Source of the DNA: Eucalyptus grandis
Taxonomy: Eukaryota; Streptophyta; Magnoliopsida; Myrtales; Myrtaceae
Length of the DNA stretch: 64,000 nt
Direction: 5' to 3'
NCBI RefSeq assembly: GCF_016545825.1
Contig: NC_052619.1
Coordinates: 9,501,501-9,565,500 of the forward strand
Shown: positions 1-12,806 of the stretch, piece after piece
How the letters are laid out: each line of letters opens with the position of its first letter
Numbering within the stretch: the stretch's first letter is position 1
Notes under the pieces: model-generated
Databases searched by the model: none
What the model was told of the DNA's origin: nothing
What the model saw: the letters and a program-made list of their open reading frames with translations, nothing else
Translations under genes and position numbers: made by a program

Positions 1-1851
1 TCTCAAAGAAAAGAAAGCAATTCCGTATCAAAGTAGTGAAGAAAAAGGAGGGAAATTCGCATATGATCGACAAATTCAGCTGCTTCTGTGCTTCCAAGGG
101 AGTAGAGAAAAACGAGAAATAATTAGAGATGTTTATTTCATGGAAAATAGATGATTTAGACAAAAACATTTGTCGATAATGAAAAGATAAATTTATTGAT
201 TAATTATTTTATTTTTAAGAAAATGTTTTTAAAATTCTTCGATTTTCACGAAACAAATGAAGATCAAACGAATGCTGATTCTCCAGGCCAGTTCAAAATG
301 AATAATTTTTTTTTTAAAGATCAATGTAAGAAATTGAAAAGGTTATTTAGAGACAGCTTGAAGGCTGGCGACGGTGATCCTCGGAGTCAGCTAGCTTAGG
401 CTGTGTAGCAATCATTGCAACCAGAGTCCATTGGGAACCGAAGGAAAAACCCCTCTTTCGCCAGCGAGTTGACGAGGGACTTCCTAACTAACGCCTTTTC
501 TATTAAACTAATCTTGCGTACCATACATTCGTCGATTAAATTTTTCGCCGATTAAATTAAACAAAGCAACTTAGAATACCTAAGCAGAATAATTAAAACT
601 AGAAATTAGCTGTTCCTCGCTAGAAGCTTGAACCATCATCATCAGAATATTTCACAAGTTTAACTCATCGCCTGCCCACCTCGCCGCCGGCTCACACGCT
701 CGCCACACTCGAGCACGCGAGATCTAATCGATCCTACTAAAGACTTTCGTTTCTCCCCTTCTATTTTGGACCTTTCGAGCCGCGAGTCAGGTCAGAGCCG
801 GCTTAACTTATCATTTGGTCCAACTTTGATGAAGCCGAGATTGATGCTATATCACGCTTTGAATCGGATGAATCAAGGAGAACCAACCCGTTGACCCACC
901 TTCCAACCTATTCATCAACAGCTAATATCCACGATTTTCTCTTAATTCATGCAATCATTCAAGAGCATAATTAAGGAAAACAACAGCAGGAGTTGAATTC
1001 TGTGTTAATGCATTGCTTAAAACCACCAAGGTTAGCTGAGGTAGATTAGAAGCCCGCTTTGCTTTCTAGTCACTTCACAGCTATGGCCACTCCTTGGCGT
1101 AGAGCAAGGATTGATAAGAACGATGCACAAAATATGCAAAGTCTCACCAAACCCGAAAGACAAGGGTGGATCCTACAACACTCCTTTTCTTCTTCCAGTT
1201 TGGAGGATGCTTTACAAGGAAAGAAACCTGCTGGTCAGAAGGAAAATCACGGAGACGAAAAGAACAGCAGTGATGGTGAAACCCACCCTTGTGTCCAATT
1301 ACACATCAGTCCCAATCGAAAAGGACCGCAAACTGATGGAGGTGGTGAGCATTTATAGCTTGAAATGCTTGTCGGGTTGGTGCTGCAAATAGACCAGATA
1401 TTCTAGGTGGTAGATCCATGAACGGTGACTGCTATTATACATGGTGAGAAAATCAATTGATGCCACCTAATTCATTTTTTGTCTTCTCGTGAACGTACTC
1501 ATGAGTCATGACCAGAGTAACGAAAAGCCAATCCATGGGGATATTAGAGTTATGGTGTTGCCAAAGAGTAGTAAGAATCAAGAAGCGAATCCAAATGCTT
1601 TTCCAAGGGAAAAAGACTGAATTAAAATTGCCAAAAAGACGAAGAGGAGAAGAATGAACTAATAGCTATTGATGATTAGGATATCTTCCCGGCGTAATAA
1701 ATCCATGTGCACCCTCCACGCATGGGTGACCATTTTCCCACTTTTCCATGGTAGGTAAAAGTATTGAGGGAAAACGAAAGAATGTAAACCATGCACTTCA
1801 TCACACCTGGAAAAATCCTTTTGAAGCTGCTATCCTCTGATTCTGCTGCTG
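1..1851. other. unassigned intergenic sequence downstream of the DnaJ gene
   Basis: AT-rich DNA with a somewhat more GC-rich patch at about 660-800. Two overlapping open frames at 1059-1392 show no domain I recognise and no splice context. I see no RNA gene or clear repeat. The left part probably belongs to the downstream flank of a gene outside the window, but nothing here proves that. Confidence 0.4.
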
Positions 1852-3325
1852 TCATTGCAGTTTCTGTTTCTTTTTTGTGATAACGAGCAGCGATTGGATT
1901 TTCCTAGAGAAGTGAATATAAAAAATTACTATTAGAGCTAAGGAAGCTGAAATCATGACTGACGGATCTGGCTTGTTAGATGGCAATGCTGCTGATATGT
2001 CCAAACTAACTGACGCAAACCGCTCTCGAGACTGCCTCCACCTGCATGTGAAATATTTATCATGTGGAAATTCGATGAAACTAACATTACAATCATTGTT
2101 TTAGATGAGAAATTAAAATACCGTGGATGGAGAATGTAATGGAACTTAATAAGGACAATGAGAACATTCATCAAGATGTACCTGAGAAAGTCCTTTATTG
2201 AGTTCCAGAAAGATGAGGTGTTGCTTCCCCCACTGGACGAGTTTGTACTGCTGCCGCTAGTTTTCTGATTCTCAAACTTGCCCTCTGAACCTTTTGCAAT
2301 GACAAATAGACATCAAAGCATCAGAATAGATCGGTCAAACAACGACAAACTGCAAAAACATGTTTCACTAGGAGTTAAAACATGCATAACAATTACCACT
2401 GCTGCCAACAGAAGTTGGATGACATTTGGTAGATGCCCTGAGTGAGGCTAATTTCTTCAAAAGTTCCCGCTCTGCATCACTGTAATTATTTACACATTAA
2501 GCTCCAATATAATGTGATTACATTAAGAATAAAAGGATAGTGATAATCTTTGTGCAGTGGGTATGCTTGTGTCTAAAATGTTTTTCTTGAAGCATCTGAT
2601 AAGCAAGTTTTACATCTTCAGAAGATACTTCTGTGAATTGAGCAATGACATTTCAATATTCACAGTTAATCAGATTTCTCTCTCCCTCATTCTTCAGATA
2701 TAGAAAGTGAACTAGGTTGCCATGTATTTATTGTCATATGCCTTTTTCTTTGGCATACAACAACAATTCTAATCTTAATTCTTCCAAGGTCTTCCTCAGG
2801 TCAGCATAATTATTCAACAGAGAAGAAACTACTTGTAATGCATCATTCGTATCTCCTTCACAATATGTACGACACGAGCTTGCGAAAAATATAAAATCGA
2901 ATCTAGCCGCTTCTATCAATTCAAGAGACAAAAACTGCTAGCTACTTCTGGATCTCATGTTAAGAAGTGGCTTTTGGTCAAACCCTAGACTAGACCCCTC
3001 AGCTACTAGTATCAAACATCCACATCATGTTTGCAACTCTTGGCAAAGGCCCTGCTGAATTGCCAGGTACGATCAATCTTATCTAGATTGACCAGCTGAA
3101 CCACTACAATCAGACACCAAAGAGGGACCAATCTGGAACATTTCTGGTTGGGACAAATTTTTAAAAATTAATTCAAAGTTTATTAATTTTAGTGATTCAC
3201 GCAATTCACATAAGGATCTCTTACAGGTAAATATAGATTTGTAAGTATGATATTGAGTAATTTTGACCGCCTGGCAATGATATTGTGATATCTGGGCAAT
3301 GTATATCTAGATCTTCAATGTGGAG

Positions 3326-3374
<49 letters not shown>

Positions 3375-6300
3375 ATCGCTACCCAAGTTCTTTCATAAAA
3401 GTACCATGAGGGCATATTAAAAAAATCTTTAAAAAAAAATAGAATGATATGATATCAAAAAAGTTAGATTGCCCACATATACTAAGGTGAATTCATCCTT
3501 TGCATCCAAATCATTTTTGCTGAGCTAAAATGACCAAAGTTTGCAGCCTTATTGCACCTACTCATACAACCGGATCCAAAGGTAGGATAATTCAACTGAA
3601 AGACAGGATCGAAGACACAATTTGGTGTCTTGAATTGAGAACATAAGCAGAAAATAGTTTCAGGCACTTCTGTCTAAAATCACTAATACCATAATAAAGG
3701 ACCTCATAAAGAACATATTCTTGAGCCCCATAGAAAATCAAGATACAACAGAACTCACCTAAGATCTTTGGGGATCAAAACATTGACAATGAACTGATGA
3801 TCGCCTCTCAAAGTTGGTCTGTTGATGTCTGGAACACCCATGCCTGGTAACTTTATAGTTTCTCCTGGCTGAATTCCAGAAGGAATTTGAAGCTCCCTTG
3901 GACCAGCAACGGTATCAACCTGAAGTTAGATACCTACGTCAAACAATTGGCAAATGACTTCCATTCAGCTGTAAAATTGCCATCATTCTGAAACCTTCCT
4001 TTTTAGAAAAATGAATACAGTACACAGATAAGCAAACTAAGGCATTGTGGAATAATGCCATTATCAATCCGATTAATTGTCCGTAGAGTTAGTTTTATAT
4101 TTGGCAGTTCTTCCACTGTTGCTTGATTCTAGAATCTAGAGATCTGTTTTCTTTCTTTTCCCCAAATGAAGAACATTTAAGAGTTGCCACATGTAATTGC
4201 ACATGCACATAGCAGACAGCATAAAACCAGACACACTGACTACTAGGCTTATTTCGATAAAATGAAGTGTGTTGCAACTGTGAACAAGTATATTCTCAAA
4301 ACAAACTAGTACCCATCTTTTTAAGGCAATGCATAGGTCTCAAATTACTCTTCTTCAAAAGCTATTCTGAACTAATCCATGGCATGTAGGTAAAACTGAA
4401 CTTAAGGCAACAAGTTCCAGCCAAAGAAAGGAAATATTAATCAAATTAGTCATGATTAATTCAAGTAATAACAAGGCACTTATTAATTGATCATAAATAT
4501 CACGAAGATCCATAGAAGTTGATAACAGCTGTACTTTTGTACAAGTACAATAGGCATAGAGGCATAACCATGTACCTTTAATATTGTTCCAAGTATTGCA
4601 TCAGTAAAATCAACATCAATTTTTGAAAAGAGATTTAGGCCATCTCTTTTGATTCCCTGCTTTTCACCTACATGGAGGTCTATGACAAGGTCACCAATTA
4701 AACCACTGGCAGATAGAAACAAGGTAGAGAAGAAACAAGTCAGTCCACACATCTTGCTATGAAGCCCACATATATCTCAAAATAAAACCTGAATTTAGAG
4801 TGAACTGATATAGGTACTCATATTGACAAGGTAATTGCTTTTCACTTGGGGAGAATAGAGTGCATGCATCCGGGCAAACATGTATAGGTGTTGGTGTGCA
4901 CAGATTATTGACTTGGCAGTAATTATAATTGAACGAAGAACAAGCAAATCCACTGGGTGAAATGTGTAAGCAATTTAATTTCCAAGGTCAAGGAAAAGAA
5001 AAATGCATTCCTGACTAAACAGGTAAGGTGGCATCAATTTTTTTTCTCTCTTTTTTTTTTTTTTGGTAAGATGGCAATGGGTACTTTTATGCAAATTAGA
5101 TATCTATGCTAGTTTCTTAACCTGACATCTAAGTCATTTGCCCCCTAAATATAATCTCCCCAAGCGTAAAACTTCACCAAGGCACTTAAGGAATTCCATA
5201 ACAAGCACAAATCATTCCTCAAATGTGATAAGATCCACAAACAGAAGGCAAACTAAGTCACAACCATACAGGAGGTTCCTCTGAACAAGATTGACTACGG
5301 TCCAAATACTTGAAGGGTTATGTTGTCTTAAATTGTCTGCTCGCTTGCGTTTTGTCAATTTCTTAGAAAAAATTTACAAAACCTTCAGAAGATATATTTT
5401 TCTTTCTTGCATTCAAGGACTTGCGCTATTAAGGTCTCATATAATCTATTTCCTTGTAACGCTAAGGCCTTGCCACCACAAAGGCAGGTAGATCTCTTCA
5501 AATAAACCAGGCAAATGTAGTTGGGATGACTCTTCAAATAGCTTCCACTTACTTAGTTTGAGAAAACCCTTAAAACAACAAACACACCTTTTTTTATCGA
5601 AGTTTCCTCCCTTTTGAATTCGCATTCTGGATCCATCATTAACTCCAGGTGGGATGTCGATACTAATATTTCTCTTTGACATTATCTTGCCACTACCACC
5701 ACACCTCCGGCAATTGTCAGTTACAATGTTACCATCACCACTACATTTGGAGCAAGTAGACACCTGGCAATCATCCAATAAACATGAGAACATGCCAAAG
5801 AGATGTGAATCTAATGGAAAAATGATGGGAACTCTCACCCATGCCCATAATGTAGTTGGAATCAAACATAGCTTGGTCCACTCTGTAAGTTTACTATGTC
5901 TATCTTACATTTAAAAATGTATTAATACTACCAAGGTATTCAAAGGCATAAGCAAAAGAAAGCTGGCCAGCAGTTGAATATGCAATTAATGTTGGTCTTT
6001 GGAATCTACAGAAGTGAAGTGTGCCGATGAGATTTGGGCCAAGGCAAGAAAGTATTACTCCATGAAACATAAGTAGCAATAATATGTTTCAACTACTATG
6101 TTCAAAGCCAAAGACCTCTCATTCAATATCACCTGAGAGGAATCATCACTTGAAGACTACTCAAGCGATAGTCCTCTCTATAGGAGAGTATAATGTCTCA
6201 TCTCTCTAAGCATAACATCCTACAGGAGACATAGAAAGATGTCCTCAAGAGTCAATCTTCCCCATGAGGAGAAATCACATTGCTGGTTGCAGTTACAGCA

Positions 6301-7974
6301 CAGAGACATCAATACCATCACGTTGATGCAAGTTCCATCATTAAACAATCACAATTAGAGTGAAAAACCAGTCTATTGGCCATCCAAAGGAACTTAGAGA
6401 ACGACTCCAGAAATTGAAAAATATGAAATGCTCTTCGTGGTGACAATTACCTGAGACATCATACCAAAAGGAGTCCTCTGAGTTTTCATAATCCCACCTC
6501 TGCCTCCACAGGTAGCACATTGCTTAATGCAGCTACTGGATTTAGCACCTGTTCCACCACATTGATCACACACTTCAGAAGATGAAACTTCAATTTCCCT
6601 CTGACCTCCAAAAATTGATTCTTCGAAGCTCAGGAACAGATCATACCTATAACACAACAGACAAAAGAAATGATAATTTGAGTATTCATGAGAAAATCTT
6701 TGGTACAAGGTGATACTTTCTAGTTACCGTATATCAAGTGCACGTTTTCCCACACTTCCTAAATTGAAGTTCAGGCCCCCTTGTTCACCCCTGTCTCCAA
6801 AAAGCTCCTCTGGTCCACCAAAAAATGCACCAAAGACTTCGAATGGATCCACCTAGAGGTCATCAGAGAAAAAAGGAGAAAGAAACATGCACATGGAAAT
6901 GGTTTAGTTATATCGACCCCAATATCTAATAGAGCCAAAAGCATGTAAAATAGATTGTTCCCTTAGGAAGATAGACAAGATTGTTTGTTGCTTAACTGGT
7001 TTGAAATTTCGTAGTCAGGGAAAATCTTACCCCCTGTGAATCACCACCAGAACCATCATATTCGCCTTGTAAACCCGCCTCTCCAAACTGATCATACATA
7101 GATTTTTTCTGTTCATCTGATAGGACCTGCACCAATACAAGCTGCACCCTCAGCTCATGAAAGGAGCCAAAAAAAAAAAAAAAGAATATACAATGACACA
7201 GCAAATAAATCATGAACGATAAAACAAATTCTGCAGCAACTGGTCCCAGAAGAGCATAAACTTTGACAAGCATAAATTCAGAAATTGGGCAACAAATATC
7301 CAAATTCAGCAAAATTAAGCAACTAAAGACGCCAACCAGCGAGGCAAAATCCCGAGAATTGAAGAAGCTACCTCGTATGCAGCGCTTATCTCCTTAAACT
7401 TCTCTTCCGCCCCAGGTCCCTTGTTCATGTCCGGATGGTACTGCTCAAAAACCACAACAGACCGAAAACGAAACGATCAATGAAACTTCGCAACCCAATC
7501 CGGTAGGCATCCTACACAACATTCCCATCAAAAACACCAATCCATCCAAACGACAACTAAACGGCAAATCAGAATCATCCCATTTCGTCTCTAACAAAGC
7601 CATCCCCACATCACTTCAAAGCAGAACCGTCCGCCTCCGTCCTTCCATACCGCCACCGCGGAAGGAGAGGAGGAAGCACGAGCGCAAGCACATAGAGAAA
7701 ACAACGCGAAACCCGCAGCAGATTTCTACCTCACCTTACGGGCGAGCTTGCGGTACGAGCTCTTGATCTCCTGCGAGGAGGCGTCGCGGCCGACGTTCAG
7801 CGTCGAGTAGTGGTCCTTCCTCGCGGCGCGGATCGCGGCGGCGCCGCGGCGGCTCCCCCCACGTCTCCCGCCGCGAGCCGGAGGGAGGGAGCGCGGGTCG
7901 AGCCGGGCTCCGGGGATCTTCGCGCCCGAGAGCTCGGAGCTCGACGAGGCCGGGAAGGAGGAGCGGGCCGCCAT
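1852..7974 (-). CDS. plastid-type DnaJ/Hsp40 co-chaperone (At3g17830-like), 11 exons
   Basis: Type-A J-protein that should stimulate an Hsp70 ATPase and bind unfolded clients, probably in the plastid. Exons, written as plus-strand intervals in gene order: 7735-7974, 7372-7440, 7031-7126, 6728-6852, 6451-6646, 5588-5763, 4576-4705, 3759-3919, 2397-2479, 2182-2290, 1852-2041. All introns are GT-AG and the total is 1575 nt, 524 aa plus stop. Residues 1-53 are Ser/Arg/Ala-rich and look like a transit peptide. The J domain is about 54-120, with HPD at 82-84 just after the first intron. Four CxxCxGxG zinc-binding motifs begin at Cys203, Cys220, Cys246 and Cys260. The C-terminal substrate domains follow (about 270-400). 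A Ser/Gly-rich linker then leads to a basic tail with a hydrophobic stretch at about 490-506. Start chosen at the ATG opening MAARSS; an in-frame ATG 12 codons upstream is possible. The C-terminal exons are less certain than the core. Confidence 0.9.
3328..3366 (+). repeat. 39-bp poly(A) homopolymer in DnaJ intron 8
   Basis: An uninterrupted run of A inside the intron between DnaJ exons 8 and 9. It could be the tail of an old retroposed sequence or a simple expanded homopolymer. The length is likely to vary and to be error-prone in an assembly. Confidence 0.9.
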
Positions 7975-9266
7975 CGGAAACGGAGGGAGGTGACAGGCGA
8001 CGGGCATTTTTTCAGCGCGGATTGAAGCGAGGCATGCAGGCAAGGTGTTTGAGGAAATGACGGGAAGGTTTTGCCCGGGGTTTTTGGGATAGACTGAAAG
8101 CGAGGAGAGAGAGCTACGCAGCTTTACTAATAACTGGCAACCGCCATAACCCACCGGACAGGTTCAGAAAAAGGCCCAAGTCATGGAGAAATTTTGCATT
8201 TCACCTAATGCACGTTGAATTTTCATGACGGTGAGGCCTACATAAGATTTATCATAAACCCATGAAATCGACGGTTGTGATTTGCCGGATCCACCATAAT
8301 TATCTCAAGACCTCCTTCACCTTACGTTTTTTTCTAGCTGCTCCTCTACTTAAAACGAGTTCCCAAATCTGACGATGGGCTAGCCCGGGAATCAGTTTAG
8401 AATATAAACTATTCGTGGAGGAGTAATTGGCTGATTAGAATTTCGAATTTGAAACCTCACCCGCAAGTTGATTCTATATTAGAGTCTCAACATGGGACTG
8501 TATTGTGGGATTCCAATAACATTAATGCAAATCGAGAAGTCGGGTTTTTGAAATCATGCCGTCAAGGGTTTATCAAGAAACGGTTCGCACTCTTTTATAA
8601 GTCCTCTTAACTTCCTCACTTGACGTCAAAGTGAGAGGGTCTTCTCAATTAGCCATGCAAACAGAAACTAGGACAGGAAAAGTCTCTGGAACAAGAAAGC
8701 TTGGAAAGATCAAACAAATTAAACATCGAATTGGGTTGCCGAGCGATTTTTGAGAGGGTAGATTCCGGAGGACCAGAAGCTAGCACATTGTGAAACAACA
8801 ACAACCGCAGAAGAAAAATTCCCTCAATAAATCATCAGGATGGATTCACGAAAACAATAGACGCAAAGTTGCAGATCGCCTCACAAAATTGAGTCGGCAC
8901 ACCTCCACTCCAAGACTCATTGCCTTTCATCATGTTAGTCCTGGCAAGAGAGGCGCAACTTGTTAGTGCCTAGCCATGCTTTCGGAGTCTTCAACACTTC
9001 CTCCACTTCAATAGCCAATACGAGTCAACCAATGTTGTTAGCTTCTGCAGAACTTTAATTCCGGCCTTCCAGAGGACATAACAATAAATATCATTGAGGA
9101 AATTTCTTCTCATCAGATGTGCCACTGCTCGTGAGACTGATTGAGCTCCCTCGGTGAGTGAGATAATCTCAGGATCCAGCAATTAGATAAAATTATAATC
9201 TGCAGGCTTGAACCACCAAAACCCTCCTAAGGTATGATTGCTTCTTTAAATGGGAGTGCAAGTGCC
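7975..9266. other. intergenic: DnaJ 5' flank and UPM1 3' flank
   Basis: About 1.3 kb between the UPM1 stop and the DnaJ start, both genes reading leftward. The part next to DnaJ should hold its 5' UTR and promoter; I see no convincing TATA box. A 63-codon open frame at 8991-9182 on the minus strand lies just past the UPM1 stop and is most likely chance or 3' UTR. Confidence 0.5.
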
Positions 9267-11612
9267 TCATTTAGCCTCTACTAACTTAGATGCATCCTCG
9301 AAAGAATGCGAGTAGAATGGTGAGAGTGCAACAACTTTTCCGATGATGATCAATGTGGGTGAGACCAAGTTCTCAGCAGAAATTTTATCAGCAAGATCCT
9401 TCAATTCAGCAAAAACCTGATGATTGAATGGAAGCCTGTCAGGCATTTCTCCAATAGCATGCAATTGCAAGAAATACGTTAAACCCACATGATCACATGC
9501 AAATTTGAGTACCACCAACAAATGCTTGCCAAAGATCTGGAGGTAAAACAAGATAATGGAAGACATGATGGCTTCAAGACAGTTAATTATTGGCAGCCTT
9601 GCCCTCGAGGCTCAAGAAGTTCTTGGACAGTGCGGATACAGATACTCTCTTCAAGGTACAGCAACTACATATATAATTACTCACCCAGAGCAGGGAAGAC
9701 AACTCATTGAGGAAACAAGACTACTATCTGGTTAATCATAGCAAATGAAACATGCAGCCCTACCTCTTAAAAGACATGCAGCATCACTAATTTGGTCAAG
9801 ATGCCAACTTGAGATGCATTTTTCCACTAAGTTCTCTTACTTAGACTGATCAAACCAAGATTAAGCCTTCATGCTATTTCATCAATCTAACCAAATCAAA
9901 AGTTTTTAATTCCATGCAGCATCCAACTGCTTCATACAGAATCACACACCATGCTTCCATAAAGAATTACTACCATGCTTAGTGTCACCAATTTACAGAT
10001 ACTACTCTCATCTGCACTAGGACACATATATAGCGAGTATACATGATAATTTCATATATAATGGCATATACTAGCTTACCACACGTTGTTGCGGAGTGGT
10101 TCCACGCTCAACTGCAGCAGCTGGTGTACTGGGTGGCAGACCATGATGCATTAACTTCTGTGCAAGAGAAGGGAGAGTCGAGAGACCCATATAAACCACC
10201 AAAGTAGAATCAGGATCCGCTGCATTTTCTGCTACAAAAAGAGGATCTGTTCCACCTTTCCTCGAATGTCCTGTGAGAAATCTAACACTGTTCGCCACAC
10301 CCCTATGAGTCAATGGGACTCCCAGCTCCGCCGCTATTCCTGAAGCAGCAGTTATGCCTGTAACAGAGAGAGACAAGCAATTCAGTATCTTCTACAAGGC
10401 CAACACTTCCTCTATTTTTTCAAAGTCAAAGGACTTGTATGCAAAAGAACATCATGAACAGGCTGACATCCGAGTGGGAATCGACAACCAGGTGAAAAAT
10501 TCAATGAGATAGGTGCATCCTCATTGAAGCTCATCTATACCTGGTATAACTTGTACTTGAATGCCTTGCTGTTGCAGGAAGTCCATCTCCTCCCCACCTC
10601 TCCCAAATACCTACATAAACCATGTTCAAAATCCAAATATAAACCAGAACAAAACCACATTCTAAGCAAATATCCAAAGAACTGCAGATTAATGCAGATT
10701 AATTAAATCTTAAATCTGAAATATACTTACCAGAGGATCACCTCCCTTGAGTCTCACAACAGTAGCCCCCGCCTCTGCAAAATTGAGAAGCAACTCATGT
10801 ATCTCCTCCTGCCCACGCAAGTACCGAAAAGATCACACCACCTTTCACAACTCAACAATACATTCACCAAAACTCAAACACGTGGTGGACAAAAAAGTAA
10901 GCCCATCAACTTCCGTAATGACTGACTCCCAAACAACACTAATCAATGCCAAAATACCAGCCCAATTCCTCAAACTCCGATAGAACACAGATACGGAAGC
11001 AGAGACGACGGGCAAGTAAAATTCGTTCACCTGAGTGCGGCTGTGGTACCCAGCAGTCTTCCCCACGTAGAGCAGCCTCGCGTCGGGGCCAACCAACTCC
11101 AACACGTCGTTGGACACCAGCCGGTCGTAGAGCAACAGATCGGCGCCCTTGATGACCCTGACCGCCTTCAGGGTCAGCAGCTCGGGATCCCCGGGCCCCG
11201 TGCCCACCAAGTAGACGTTCCCGGGCCCGCATTGCCCGCCGCCGCAAGCGCGCTCCCTCTTGTCCTTGAGCACCCGGAGCAGGTTCTTCAGCTCCGGCAG
11301 CTGGAGGGCGATGTCGTCCCGCCTGAGCGAGTCGAGGTCATCGGCGGCGGCGGCGGCGGCGGAGCCGGAGGAGGAGGGGAGAGGGGGCTGGCAGGGGGAG
11401 CCGCTGTAGAGCCACCGGTCGCGGCGGTACCTCTCCGGCGAGTGCTTCTCGGTGAACGGCGAGGATGAGGAAGGAGGAGTGGAGGGGGTGAAGTGGAGGG
11501 AGCGGATTCCGGGTCGGGCGCGGGAGGAGCTCCGTCGGAGACGAGGCGAAGAAGCGACGGAGGAGGAGGAGGAGGAGGAGGAGGAGGAAGGGAGCCTGTT
11601 GACGAGAGCCAT
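9267..11612 (-). CDS. UPM1: uroporphyrinogen-III C-methyltransferase (SUMT), plastid, 5 exons
   Basis: Uses two S-adenosylmethionine to methylate uroporphyrinogen III to precorrin-2, the branch from tetrapyrrole synthesis to siroheme, the cofactor of nitrite and sulfite reductases; expected in plastids. Exons, as plus-strand intervals in gene order: 11031-11612, 10731-10808, 10541-10610, 10080-10357, 9267-9416. All introns are GT-AG; 1158 nt, 385 aa. Residues 1-90 are Ser/Pro/Ala-rich with a run of ten Ser, like a transit peptide. The SAM-binding signature VGTGPGDPELLTLKA is at about 136-150, the second SUMT signature RLKGGDPLVFGRGGEE spans the exon 2/3 junction (about 213-228), then come VIPGITAASGIAAELG, the MGLSTLP segment and the ERGTTPQQRV region. 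The exon 4/5 junction falls inside the conserved motif ending VFAELKDLA. The start is the only sensible ATG before the transit peptide. Exon 1 is very GC-rich, so other frames stay open there by chance. Confidence 0.95.
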
Positions 11613-11862
11613 TTGCAGTGGCGCAGAGGTTGATGAATGGATGGATGGAGACGGGAATGTATATGAAGTTCGAGCCTTTTTGGACCTTCGGAACGTGGGA
11701 GGAGAGAGAGAGAAAGCCGCCTCTCTTTCTTTTGGGAAAGACGAGGAGGCGAAGACAGCTTTTGGGACCGTGAAAGTGTACATATAAAATGAGAACCGTC
11801 TCTTGGATGCTCTCGTGGGTCTTTTCTCATTCTTTCTTTTCCTTTTTCTTTTTCCTTTTCTC
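11613..11862 (-). promoter_or_regulatory. UPM1 5' leader and proximal promoter region
   Basis: Sequence upstream of the UPM1 start. It holds purine/pyrimidine-rich tracts (GAGAGA near 11701-11712 on the plus strand, a long pyrimidine stretch at 11820-11860). A weak TATA-like ATATAA reading plus lies near 11783, but no strong core element on the minus strand stands out. The promoter is inferred from position only, and the region is cut off upstream by a transposon starting at 11863. Confidence 0.4.
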
Positions 11863-12250
11863 GGGATAATTATATAAACAACCGTTGAATTTTGAATTAA
11901 TACGTAATTTGATCCATCAAATTTTAATTTATTTAATGTAATTCTCAAACTTTTAATATATATTCAATTCAGTCCTTAAAACGTATGAAATTGTTCAATA
12001 TAATCCCTAATCTTGAATAATTATGGAATGACTATATTAAATATTTTCATATAATTTAGAGACTAGATTGAACATGTAACAAAAGTTTAGAGATTACATT
12101 AAATAAATTAAAAGTTAAAGGATCGGTTAAAGTTCATATATCACATTATATAATGGGCTAAAATTTATGAATTATATTAAACAAATTAAAATGTCAAAAA
12201 TCAAATTGCACATTGAGCCAAAGTTCATGAATTATTTATGTCAATTTTTC
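11863..12250. mobile_element. small non-autonomous TIR element, Mutator-like termini
   Basis: The left end GGGATAATTATATAAAC and the reverse complement of the right end (near 12250) match over about 80-100 bp at perhaps 70 percent. The motifs, of the type AATTTGATCCATCAAA and TTTAATTTATTTAATGTA, recur inverted at the right. The GGGATAATTA opening is shared with the elements at 44804 and 49781. No clear target duplication, because both flanks are T-rich. It lies about 250 bp upstream of the UPM1 start. Confidence 0.5.
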
Positions 12251-12559
12251 TTATTTCTTCGATTTATCGGGAACATTTTTCTCTTAATATATAAAGATGG
12301 TATAGGGAGTAATGTGGGGGAATTTTTAGCTGGGTTTTAAATAACTAGATTCGTTCGTGTAAAGGCCTTTTAGATGGTTTTTTTGGAATTTACAATCATC
12401 TTATTTATGATTACATTATATGCTATTAGAAAAAGGGATGAACAACGACACACTTTAATTTTTTATCATCGGATGTGCCGCGAATAAATAGGAAAAGACA
12501 TCAAAGATAAAATCGTTGGAGCGGTCGAATTTTTTTTTCCGATTTCATTTTTTTCTGTT

Positions 12560-12798
12560 CCAAGTTTTATTGATTTTGACGGAGGGCTTGATTCGCTAGA
12601 GTCGTGCTTATGCTAAGTCACGATTTGACGCCCCTATGTGTCTTTGATGAAGCGGTCGGCTCCTGGCTTATTACACGTGTTGCGGAAGCATTGGCCCCCC
12701 TTGGGCTAATTGAGCCGAAGCGACAGCTAAAAGATGGTGGTGCGCCGTTGGGGAGGCCCCACGTGCCACCACGCGCCACCAGGGCGTTGAGCATGTGC
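12560..12798 (+). repeat. duplicated 5'-flank segment, left half (paralogue at 16620-16995)
   Basis: From the TTATTGATTTTGAC motif on, this segment matches 16620-16870 closely (shared landmarks: GGGCTTGATTCGCTAGAGTC, GATGAAGCGGTCGGCTCC, CAGCTAAAAGATGGTGG). The right half continues after a transposon at 13885-13990, with CGTGCG-rich sequence and the landmark GACTAACGTTACRATGAC. At 19500-19620 a third, shorter copy of the CGTGCG-rich part lies just before a zinc-finger relic. That suggests the segment began as the upstream flank of such a zinc-finger gene. Confidence 0.7.
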
Positions 12799-12806
12799 CT
12801 CACGTG

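Noticed and set aside
8991..9182. 63-codon minus-strand frame just after UPM1
   Set aside because: No domain and no splice link to UPM1, whose last exon ends in the expected place; probably chance or 3' UTR.
11043..11468. 141-codon open frame on the plus strand across UPM1
   Set aside because: It is antisense to UPM1 exon 1, which is very GC-rich and keeps several frames open. The minus-strand frame has the conserved SUMT motifs and correct splice sites.
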